Shown here: positions 12,649 to 24,400 of the stretch, one piece after another
Layout: every line of letters begins with the position of its first letter
Position numbering within the stretch: position 1 is the stretch's first letter
DNA from: Globodera rostochiensis
Lineage: Eukaryota; Nematoda; Chromadorea; Rhabditida; Heteroderidae
DNA: 64,000 nucleotides
Assembly (NCBI GenBank): GCA_018350325.1
Contig: JAEVLN010000003.1
Location: 3,982,745 to 4,046,744 of the forward strand
Reading direction: 5' to 3'
Program-made: the position numbers and the translations under genes
The notes under the pieces: generated by a model
Databases searched by the model: none
What the model saw: the letters and a program-made list of their open reading frames with translations, nothing else
What the model was told of the DNA's origin: nothing

Positions 12649-13263
12649 GATTTATGTATATGCTCCAAAAATGGCCAAATATGCATATAATATGCTCCAA
12701 AAAAGCCAAAATATGCACCAAAATATGCCAAAAATGCCGAAATATGCACCGAAAAATGGCACTTTTAGTGCTCTAATTTTCTTAATACTTAATTTTCTTC
12801 TTTTAACGTATAAATAAGTAGATTTAAAGCCTTTTCGCGTATTATCTGGTATTTTTGGAAATTTGAAAAAAGTTCCGGAATTTTAACCGCGAGGCCACAT
12901 CGCCGTTTGGCCATCTCAGCGCCAGACATCCATTTCAGCGCCGACATTTTTTATATTTATTTTTTTACGCGAAAGTTCAATTTTTAGGCCTTCTTTTCAA
13001 AAATGACTAAAAGTCCATAGTTAAAGATGAATTATTTTTCAAAAACAGCCAAAAAACCATGATTTTGGGTGCATTTTCTTGAATTTTTGGTCAAAAATGC
13101 TAAAATATGCTTTTTTTCCTCAAAAATCCCGAAATATGCTAAAATATGCAATTTTAAACTTGTCCAAAAAAACTCAAACCAACGCGAAAAGGCTATTTTT
13201 GGCCCGTATTCTTCAGAACATATGAGAACAAAAAAATGCAAAAACATATAAATCCCGTCCCTA

Positions 13264-15426
13264 GTAATCAAAGTAAACGACTATTTTGCTCGTAGAAGGA
13301 TAAATATCCAAATAAAAATAAAATTTGAAAAGAATACGCTACAGAAACACAAATCACATTGCTAAAAGTATTCAACGCTATTAACGAAAACCTCAAAACA
13401 AAATACCTATTTAAATTTACTGAAGACCGAGAATAAATAAGCAAAAAAACCTATAAATTTATATTGGACTAAAGGGGATTCGCTAATTAAAAATCTAAAA
13501 TCATAATGGTGTGAAGATAGTCAGTCAATCTGCTCTTGGCCGGAGATCGTTGAAAAATAAAATTAATGCTATTTACTCTAATAAAATATTTTAGTTATTA
13601 AATAAAAGCCTCTAATTTTGCACCGGATGTTATTCAGATTCAATTATTCTCTTAACATAACATTTGTTAATTTACTCTACAAAATAATAAAAATAATAAA
13701 TATTCAACTCATTAAAACCCAGAATATACGTAGATAGGTAACTTCATTGAATTTTTTTTTTGAAAAATGAAATTCCAAAAATTAGACGAATTGTGGAAAA
13801 CCCCAAAAAGGATGCGGAAAAGGGAGTTTGCCTGCACTAAATGACTTATTAGAAAGCAACATTTGAATTTGCTCATCCGCCTTAAACGCACAAAGCGGAA
13901 ACAAACCGTGCCAAAACAGAGACCCCCCCCATTCGGTCGGCCCATTTCTAAATTTGTTTTTTGCGATTCTTCCGGCAGTAAAATTTGCGCCCCCCCCCTT
14001 TTTGCGTATGTTTTTCGTTTTTGAGACACCTTTAAATTTTAGATTTTTTGATTATTTTTTGTTAACATTTATTTCCCTGTCAAATCCATCCCCACAAAGT
14101 TGCAGGCGTTCGCACTTTCTCTCCTTTCAAATTTCAATTTCCGTCATTTTACGACCCACGGGGAAATTGATGGGAAAAGCATCCATTTCCGAGCTAACCA
14201 ATTCAGCGTTATCAATTTCAGTGCCAAGCGCCCAATAAGGCCTTTTTTGTTGTTAATTAAATTCTTTGCGATTGTTGGCACTTTTAAAAATAAAAGGCCT
14301 CAAATTAGAAATTTGAAAGGTATTCCAAGCATTTTTATTAGTAAACTTCGCCAAATTCTCAAAATTCCAACGATAGGATCAAAATTGCATAACATTCGTT
14401 CGTCCCCCCCCCACCCCCAACTCCCTCAACATTGGCCCATAGGTTTGGTCCCCCCAATGGCATTCTTTTATTCATTGGCATTCATTTGGCCCCCACAAGT
14501 TTTGATAGTTTCACTTTTTGTCGTCTCCTCAACCTCCGCAATTTGGTGGACGCCCTTTTTGACTGAAAATGCATTAATTTTTCTCCCGTTGTTTTCCACC
14601 AACTTTTGGCATTTACCAAAAAAAGTCCAAATATGGCATTTTGGTGGAAAATTGAGGCTTTGATGAAAAGGGGAAACTCACTGAATAATATTACTTTTTC
14701 CAGAGGTTTGTTTGAAAAAAATATTAATTATTTTCTATTAAATGAAATCTAATTCCCAATAAAATTAATGATATAACGGTAATAATATTTCATACCGATT
14801 TAACGAATTTATTTTAAATTCAAAATTTGGGGATCTGTCAGAGTGTTTAAGAGCTACCAATAAAATATTTCATGATTTATTTTTGAATTAGAAAGCCCAT
14901 AACTTTCTCATAACTTCTGAATATTACTTTTTAACTTCCCCCCCCCCCCCCCGTCGTTTTTGGGCTGTTAATATCGCTTCTGACCGGTCTGCCGACAAAA
15001 ATGGATGAGCTTTTTGCCCCCGTCCAGTTGTTGGCACCGAATGTTTTTGCCCCGGGGGGAGGGGGGGGGGCAAATGCCACAGGGGATTTGTTGGCTTTGC
15101 CGTTTTTGCGTGGCTCGGGGCGTCATATTTAAGGGGATGAGAAGGCTGGACACCGAACCCGACCAATCTCACAACTTTTCAGCGCCTTTAGCACATTGGG
15201 AGAACATAAAAAGAAGTTTACTACCAATAAACAACCTTTTGCAAGTTTTTTGAACAATTTTATAATTTTTATTGCTTTTTTTGGACTTTTGCGTTTTCTG
15301 TGGATAAAAATATATACCTATAATCATTATTATTCGTTTAGTATCAATTTGAATTTTGAAAATTTAGGGATTTTCCATGGAGTTTAAAAATATTTCAGTC
15401 AAAAGCCACGCCTTTTTCGAAAATAA
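13264..15426. other. intergenic region, no gene recognised
   Basis: AT-rich DNA between the transposon nest and the TMC start. It contains C or G homopolymers at about 13921, 13990, 14405, 14938-14952 and 15055-15070. Open frames such as 14100-14663 have no family motif and no matching splice structure. The last few hundred bases should contain the TMC promoter, but no element could be defined. Confidence 0.5.
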
Positions 15427-18400
15427 ATGAGTCGTCATCAGAAATTGCATTCATCGCCTGAAAAACGGGCTGACATTGAGCCATTGAATTTGTTGGGTTA
15501 CGGTAATAATTCAACTGATTACGGTAACTGCCCCGGCTCGGCACGTTCGTTGCCGCGGGCAAAAAGCGCGGTTTTCACTGAAAACGCTGTTGATGAAAGC
15601 CATTGCGATAGAGCTACACACCATCAGACCTCCGTTTCAACCGGTGAAAGGTGAAAGGAATATTATCATTAAATTTCGCCAAATTTAATAATTTCAACTT
15701 TTTTTTTCAAAATTTTTAGACTTGACGGCCCTCCGCCATCGGCCTCGTCAACCCACTCCGCTACAATGCTGCAAAAGAATAATAATGCTTGGCTAAATCG
15801 GTCCAGCCCAACTGGTGGAGGCGCTTTGGCCGCGCCGCCCGACTCGGCACACTCCAGGCAAAAGCAAAAAATGAATTACCTAATTAATAAACATTATTAG
15901 TGTCCGGTTTTAGGTAAATAAAGCCTCGAAATAGGTAATAGGTGCTAAAATAAGATTTTTTAAAAATTTGATCTTGCATTTTTGAATGGGTGAATTTTTT
16001 GTAAAATAGTAAAAGTCAACTTTGCAAATTAGGGGTTTTCAAAAAATGCCAAAATAGGTGCTAAAAACCCTAAAAAGTCCAAAATATGTTACAATTTAAA
16101 ACCCCCAAAGTAGGGTTGGACAGAACCGGATATTATCCGGGTCCCCCGGATACCGGATAGCTCAAAAACACCCGGATACCGGTTCCGGATCCAGCATAAT
16201 TTAGCTGTCATCGTTCAATACCGGATAATTTTTATCCAAAATTGTCCCATACCGGTTCCAAATTATCCGGGTTTGTCCAACCCTACCCCAAAGGTTAAAA
16301 GATTCAAATTTTTAGCAAGGATTTGCATCCGCTGTCGGATCGTCGGCGCCGTTCCAGCATCATTTTGAACAAGCGGCTGCCAATGCGTAAGGCGGACTCC
16401 AGCGAGTTGGGCGACCTGACCGGCTCCAAATTGACGCTGGACGAGGAGCTTTACGACATTCTGCACGCGTTTCTGTAAGTTCCATTTTTATTTAAATTAT
16501 TTACGTTAATTATTAAAATTAGAGAGAGACTTTTAGAATTTGTTCCGCAAATGTTTTATGAAATATCCCTTAATTTAACAAAACTTAAAATTACCCCATT
16601 ATTTAATTTTAAACTTTTAATTTTCTGGTAGAAGCTTTATTTCAAACAAAAAAATTGTATATTATTTTTTATTGTTCAATTTATTTTGTAATTATTTTTC
16701 TGCATATTTTTGGCCAAATGCTTCAAATAAAACATCGCTTGCTTTTCCCCCAAAATTTGGTCCGATCAAATTTCCCCCGAAAAGCGCTTTTGCAAAATAT
16801 TCTCGCCGCCATGTGCTTTATTACTTTAGTTTATGCAAAAAAAAGGCAAAAACAAAAATAAAAAATACTCCGACGAAAATGTGCGCCTCCCCCGAGGCAG
16901 AGTAATTATGCCTCGTGACCGCATGGAGACGAAATTCTGACGATTTCTGACAGCAATTCGCGTCCTCAGCAGAAGAGACTCAAAATCTTTTTTAGTTGTT
17001 TTAAATGCTAATTGATCAAACATTTTATTAATTTAAAAAATGTTTATATATCGAATTCTCGAATAACCCCTAAAGCCGGATCCCCCGGTTATAATTTTTT
17101 TGGAGGAAATCGAATCTTAGCCGAAGAAGTCCTTCTTCTAGCCTTACCCCCTCTTCATCCGGCTGTCAATTGTCGGCCTCTAAACTCAATTTTGTGTGGG
17201 GGGGGGGTTTTGCCCCCTCTAAGCCTTGATCAGTGATCAGCCAGCATTGCCCACCCGTCCGTCCGTCGTCATCCGTCATCTTTAGAATAATATCTATCGT
17301 CCACATCGATTCCAATTCTCTTTTTTACATTCCCTCTGGCGATTTCAACCTTTTTTAGGCCTGTGCCAATAATTTCTTATCGACAATTTTGTTAAATTTA
17401 ATATCTTCCAAATTCCCGCATTTTTTCGTTTAACGATATTATGCCAACAAAACAATGAATCACGGCTGTTCAAGCAGTACTTGCGGATGGCTCAGATGAG
17501 TCTATAACTTCCAAACCTTCATATTGTGTCGTAATTTGGCCACGCACACCCAAAACGCGCTAACGACCTGTTCAAGCAGTACGTGCGGGTGATGTCTCAT
17601 CGTTTGAGCATTCTTTACGACTTTCCGCGCTTGGGCGATAAATCTCGGGAAAGTGCCTCCTCAAGGGGTGCCAATGACCTTCTCGCTTATTTGAGCCGGT
17701 AAGACAATGGCATACAGTATATGCTCTGGTATAGTTGAGTTACAGTATGAATATCCGGATGAAGCTTTTAATATTTTAATAATTTTTGTACCAAGAAAAA
17801 TTAATATTGCTTTGAATTTATATTAGGTAAAATTTAAAATTTTGTAGAAACTTAAAGCAGAAGAAAAGCCACCCTCAACTCACTTTATTCAATATATTTT
17901 TGCTTCAATTCCAATGCTTCTTCTCCCCTTTCTCTGTTTGCTTGTTAATCCCCCCGGAAGGGTCATCAATTTCCCGCATTAAATAAATGTGTGTGTGCTG
18001 GAAGCAAAATTCTTTTTGCTGCAGCCAACGACGCCCCAGGGGAATTTCCAATTTTGCAGGTTACCCCCTTTTTTTGTTTGTTTGTTGGGAAATTCCACCC
18101 AAAATTCAAACTGATTTTTTGAATGCTTTGTGCAAAGATAGAAATAATTAAAGATTTATCTATCGATTTTCTTATTTTGTGAAATTTTTAATTAAGGAGG
18201 GCTTTTCAGTTTTTGAAATTTAATTTTGAATTATTTCCGAATTTTAGAAGTCTCATAATTTGCCTCCAAGTCCATCCATCATCCGGTTTTACAATTAATC
18301 GCCAAATATCCACCCAAAAACCTTCACCGGAAAATGACCACCACCACTCTGACCAAACAATTGCCCTCCCCGAAGACTTTGGTTGATCCCTCTCCTTCCC

Positions 18401-21400
18401 TCAGGGGCCATTCATCTGAAAGAGCCTCAGGGGATTTTTGGCCACGGACATTCGACGGGCAAAATTTTTTCACCTGACAGCTCAATTAGAGCCAGCCGTC
18501 ACCGTTTTCTGCCAGCCGGCGGCCAAGCATTGTGCCTCCCCAATTGGCCATAGTCTCGGCCCTTCTTAATTGATCAGTCACTTAATCCCTTTCTTTCCAT
18601 CGATTGATCAATTCTGCCCACAGAACAAATGTCTTTGGCATGTTATTGCCATTTTTCCCATTTTGTCACTTAAATTGGCAATTTGCCATTTTTCATCCGC
18701 ATTTTGGCATTTGTCCTAATTTTGGCAAAGCGCCATTTTTGCCGCCGGCCAAATGTCCTCGTCCGCCGCCTCAACGCCCGGCTCGCCCATTTCTTTGTTC
18801 GCCTCCCCGCGCCGTCCGTCCGCTTTTGCCGACCTTTTGACCGTCTTCCGACGAAAAAGTACCGCCACAACCGCACTCAGTTCACGGCGCCGTTCCATTT
18901 ACCACGCGCCGGTGCCGTCCACGGCACGGAGCCATCCCATCAGTCCGTCCACGGCACGGAGCCATCCCATCAGTCCGTACACGGCACGGAGCCATCCAAT
19001 CAGTGCCAAAAATGCGGAGATTGGACTGTTTACTCGCAGAGAAAGTCTCCAGTAAAAACAAATTGCTGTTGGAATGCTACGGGAAACCTTTGAAAAATGC
19101 AAACAACTAAAAAACTTACATGTTTACTTTAAACAAATTAATTAAACTTTGAGAAATATTTAATTTTAAACAAAATAAAGTCAAATAACCATCTAAAAAA
19201 TACATTTTTGCTTTCTTAAATGGTTTTTTTTTTGCAAAATTAAATTAAATTTCAGTGAGGCCGATCGGGGGGACAAAGATGACGAGGAGGAGACGGTCGG
19301 GAAGCCGCTGACACGGCAACATTTGCTGAACAAAATCCGCGAGAAGAAGGAAGTGATCAACAAATTGCGATGCCAAGCATGGAATATGAACAGAAAGCGA
19401 CGCACATTGAGGTATTAACTAGTGATGCACGAGACCCAAAATTCCCCGATACTCGAGACTCGATACCGAGACCGAGACTTGACCCCGGTACTCGATACTC
19501 AATACCGAGACTCTCGTGCAGCACTAGTACTAAATACGGTATTTGAATTTGTTTCTTCAATTTACCGTACCCAATTTAAAGTGTTTAAATTGATAATTTT
19601 CAAAAATTTGAGGCTTGCCCAAAAGTATTTGGAGCAAAATGAGTCCAAAGTGTCCAAAACGCATTTGTACAAAGAAGAATTGGTCAAGCGATGGCGATGG
19701 TTCCTCCGATGGTTGAGCAACATTGGCATTTATTTCGTAAGAATTATGCCGTATTTTTATTATTTAAATTATTATTTTTTTAGGTTCCATGGGAGTCGCG
19801 GATAAAACGAATTGAAAGTAAAATAATTTGGGTATTTAATTGTTTTTATGAAAGTTTTTAGGTCAATTTGGCTCCGTTGTGTCAAGTTATTTCACATTCC
19901 TTCGCTGGGTGATCTTCATAAACTTTATAATCACTGTAAAAAGCACAAAATATTTCAAAATTGAATTAAAATTAAAAATAAAATTGCCTTAGGCTATTAT
20001 TGTTGCCCTCGTCGTTGTGCCGGAATGTGCGGCAGACGCCACTGCAGATGCAAGCCGCCATAACCGGACGGCAAGTCGCAAGCGCATTCCGCCTGAGGAG
20101 CAGTCGCATTCAAACGAATGGGCCGTTGTGTGGCACTTCGATGTTTGTGCATTCATTAAACTTCAAATTGATGTTGTCGAGAGTCTCGATTTTGAATTTC
20201 GACAAAATAAAATAGTTTTTAATTAATTTGATGTTAATTTAACAATGTTTAGGGCTATTTGCGCGTGTCCCCGCTGTTCTACGGCTTCTACTCAAATGAC
20301 CCGTACATTTCGGAGGCGTTTAAATATCCGCTTCCGCTCGCTTATTTTCTTGCCGCCATTTTTGTCTTCTGCTTCAGTTTGTTCATCATTTTACGGAGGT
20401 TCAAAAATAAATAAAATTTGATTGAATTTTGGGGATTTTTGTTTTTCATTTAGAATTTCTTTGAATGCCCGACTCAGCAAACTTTCCGGCACCAAGGCGG
20501 AGCAGTACGTGTTCAATTGGAAGCTGTTCACGGGATGGGATTACTCCATCGGAAATTCGGAGACGGCAACAAACACGGCGATGGCGGCCGTCATTAAACT
20601 CCGGGTCAGGGGATGCCATTAAATAAATTAATTCAATTCGAGAACCTCGGCATTAAATTGAGAAAGAGGTACTAAAAGTAAAGGAAACAGTTTCCGCTTT
20701 TTCCGAGAGTTTTTTTGGGCCTGAATTAACCGGTCTTGAATGTTTATAAATTTAGGAGGCCATCAATGAATGCCAAATTCATGCCCAGCGGCGATGTAAG
20801 CCCTCACTTTGGGCTATCAGACTGGTAATTTGTTTTATTGTTTTGTAAACATTTCTGTTAAATAATTTGTTTAATTGGTAAAGGTCAGCAATACCGTAAT
20901 CATTGCAATGATACTACTGTCAATATTCTGTATTCACACCGCTGTCCAATCATCAGAAACGGTGGAAAAATCGTCGGGCAGCATTTTCACAAAAAATCAG
21001 GTGTTTATTTATTTAGGGAGTGATTGAAACTGAAATGTCCTTTTTGGGGACTGAATTCTCCCTTAAATAATCCAAAATTACTTTTTTGACCGAGATTTTG
21101 CCCATTGTCTCGGTCTTTTAATCTCCCGCTTTCTCGCCTTTCTAATCTATTAAGTAGAGTAGGACGGGATTGGGATCCCGGTCGGGATTGGGCGGGATTA
21201 TCCCGGTTTTTGGAATCCTGATCACGGTCCCGGTTTTTGAAAGGTCGTAATCCCATCCCGATAGGGTCGGGATGCTGGTCCCGATCCCGGTTCGAGATGC
21301 TGGTCCCGATCCCGGTCAATCCCGGTTCCAGTTTTTACCAAAAATCCCGATACCGTCCTACTTTTACTAAGGATTAAGAATTAATTTTTATTACTAAAAA

Positions 21401-24400
21401 TTTTTTCAGGTTCCTCTATTGCTGTCCACAATTACACACATTTTTCCGATGATTTTTGATCTTATTGGGCGCATAGAAAAGTTAGAAATTTTGATTATTT
21501 AATATAAACAAAATTTTTTTAAAGGCATCACGCAAAATTATCGCTACGACTTCACTTAATTAGGCGAGAACATTTTATTTTGAATTAAATCATTTTTATA
21601 TTTTAGGATCTCAGCTCTTTACGTCATCAATTATGTAAATCTTAAATTTTGATTATTTTTTTAAAAAACCCGTTTGAATCTTTACTTATTTTCCATATTT
21701 AAATTAAAATATAAATTTAGTTTTTTGGATTATTATTATTATAAATAATTCTCAATGTTTTTTGCATTTTCATTTTTAGGCAACTTTGATTTATTCGCTG
21801 TTCGAGAAGATGGACAACATTCGCAACATTTCGCGCACGATGGACGGCACGGTGACAGCGCCGGCGGGCACGACGCCAAATGTGCCATTGATGTTCGCTG
21901 GTGATGGTGCCGTCGTTGGGGGCGGCATTCAGCCGCGACAGCGACAGCAGTGGCGGCGACAACAGTCGCCGTCGGGGGTGGGTCAAATGCCATTCGTTGC
22001 TTTTGGCATTTTAAATTTTTGCCCAATTTGTCAAAAAAATATTTGTGTTATAAAGAGGAAACAACCGCCACAGCAGCAGCGACCGTTCCTCAGCCGCAAC
22101 TTCAGTACGCCGCGTCAATTGCGACAATTTTTCGCAACGGCAACGCCTGCGCTCGCCGCTGGCAACTCGGATGACGTCATTGGCAACTCGGATGACGTCA
22201 TTGGCAACTCGGATGACGTCATTGGCAACTCGGATGACGTCATTGGCAACTCGGATGACGTCATTGGCAACTCGGATGACGTCATTGGCAACTCGGATGA
22301 CGTCATTGGCAACTCGGATGACGTCATTCAGCGTAAACAATCGCAGCAACAGCAAAGACATAGAAAGAGTGCTGCAGATGTTCAAGATGCCAATGAAAAT
22401 GACAAAGTCACCGTGGACGGTACGTGTTGTTGTTGGTGCTGCTAAGGATGTTCGAGAGTCTTGGTTCATTTCTTGCAGGTTCCTCCTTTACGGTGCATGC
22501 CCAGTTCGGTCCTGTCGGCGTGAACAACCCAACGGCGTTGGTGCGCAACTCGACAATGCCCGTCATGCCGTTGGACCCGACACAGTCCCACTCGACCACG
22601 GCACTGCCCCGTCGTCCGCCGTACGAAACCCGTCGGGTCGGACCGACCACGTTGCCCACCTTCTCACCGCCGCCGCGTCCGCCAACACCGGCGCTAACGA
22701 CGTTCACAGGCCTGGTCCGTTTGATGGAACATTTAAATTACACAGAAATTGAACAATAATTTTGTTTAAAGCTGCTAACGAGAATTAAATTTCCTCTAAT
22801 AAAGCCCCCGGGGGCTCTATTAGAGGGGGGGGGGCTCTAATAGAGGAAATACGGTATATTCATTCACTGCAGAACTATGGCCCAGACTGGGCCGAAATCG
22901 GGCGCGATCGTGACCGGACGCGTGCACGAAAGTTGCCACCAAACATTACGGTAAAATTGTTGGCCCCAGAATTATATACGGTAAAAAACTGTGGCCTCCG
23001 AATTTAATACTTCCCAGATCAAAATGTATGATTTTATTAACAAATGTTAAAATTCTTTGAAGGTAGAACGGGTGGCGGATGGGCTACCGTTGAGTTGGCC
23101 AACGCAAACAACAACGGTTACGGTAGTCCTTATTCCATTGGTACTGTATTTTTGTTGAATGTAGGCCGATTCCACCAAGACATTCCCTGCGCCTTTGACA
23201 CTTCCACCACAGCCACTGCCGGTGTCAACGACAGCTAGACCATGTGAGTCTTATACAGATATTTCACACAATAAATAATTCAAAAACGTTAAGATTTCCC
23301 AAAACCGACGAGGAGAACAAGTTCGAGCAGTACAGGCACTTCTGCCATCAGCAAGACTTCTTCCACTACAGTTGCCTCAACAACAACAACAACGTCAAAG
23401 CCGGCTGAGGACGACGGAGAGGAGGAAGAGTACGACGACCACATCTGTTGGGAGACGATGATCGGACAGGAGATTGTGAAGCTGGTCACCATGGTGAGTG
23501 AGAGATGGACGGACGATCCATCAGAATTTGATTAAGAAAATTAAAAAGCGGGTTTAAGTGAAGAATAGCAAAATGGTTTTCCGTGACAACGATCACATTC
23601 CGTTCAGGACCTGTACATTACGATCATTTCAATTTTCATCATCGACTTTGTACGGGGGTTGTGGATCCGTTACTGCTCCACCTGGTGGTGCTGGGACATC
23701 GAAACGACATTTGTAAGACGAGGGGAGGGGGGGGGGGGTATGAAATTATGAAATATTCAAAGTTTAGCCTGAATATGGCGAGTTCAAAGTGGCCGAAAAT
23801 GTGCTGCACATTTGCAACAACCAAGGTGGTTGAGAGAGGGGGGGGGGGGAGGGGGTCGGTACACATCATTTCAGTGCCCACACTTCAGAGACGCACACTT
23901 CAGTGCCCACACTTCTGTGCCGGGACACTTCAGTGCCAGCAATTCAAAACCTATAACTTTTTTTAAACTCAACCAAATCAAACAATCAAGATGTCACTGG
24001 AAAGCTCGAAGCTTTTAAAAGCTATTGTTAAGCCAACACTAATCAATTAAAAAACGTAAAAAAGTTTTTGCAATAAAACTGATAAAAAGCCCCGATTTTG
24101 GGTGTTTTTCACGTTGAACTTCTTAAAAACGAATCGAACCGCCTTGACTTTTTTTTATACGATACTTCTTATTTAGAGCCTTCAAATGACATCTTGATTG
24201 TTTGATTTGGTTGAGTTTAAAAAAAGTTATAGGTTTTGAATTGCTGGCACTGAAGTGTCCCGGCACTGAAGTGTCCCGGCACTGAAGTGTCCCGGCACTG
24301 AAGTGTCCCGGCACTGAAGTGTCCCGGCACTGAAGTGTCCCGGCACTGAAGTGTCCCGGCACTGAAGTGTCCCGGCACTGAGTGTCCCGGCACTGAAGTG

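Larger units (their letters stand above)
11250..13263. mobile_element. outer hAT-like non-autonomous element, interrupted by a second element
   Basis: The ends are TAGGGATGGGATTTAT on the left and its near reverse complement ATAAATCCCGTCCCTA on the right. The flanks carry an exact 8-bp duplication, GTAATCAA (11242-11249 and 13264-13271). An 8-bp target duplication with TAGGG-type ends is characteristic of hAT transposons. No transposase frame is present. About 620 bases belong to this element itself. The rest is a second element inserted into its left terminal repeat. Confidence 0.85.

Noticed and set aside
14100..14663. 187-codon plus-strand frame upstream of TMC
   Set aside because: Composition is that of AT-rich noncoding DNA (many Phe, Ile, Asn), it lacks domain motifs, and it crosses homopolymer C runs.
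22161..22328. Short regular direct repeats that could be mistaken for a CRISPR array
   Set aside because: The units are contiguous with no spacers, lie in a eukaryotic exon, and no cas-like gene is present.
22011..22469. Minus-strand frame with VIRVAND repeats and plus-strand frame with MTSLATR repeats
   Set aside because: Shadows of the 21-bp coding repeat; the TMC frame (GNSDDVI) continues the recognised protein on both sides.
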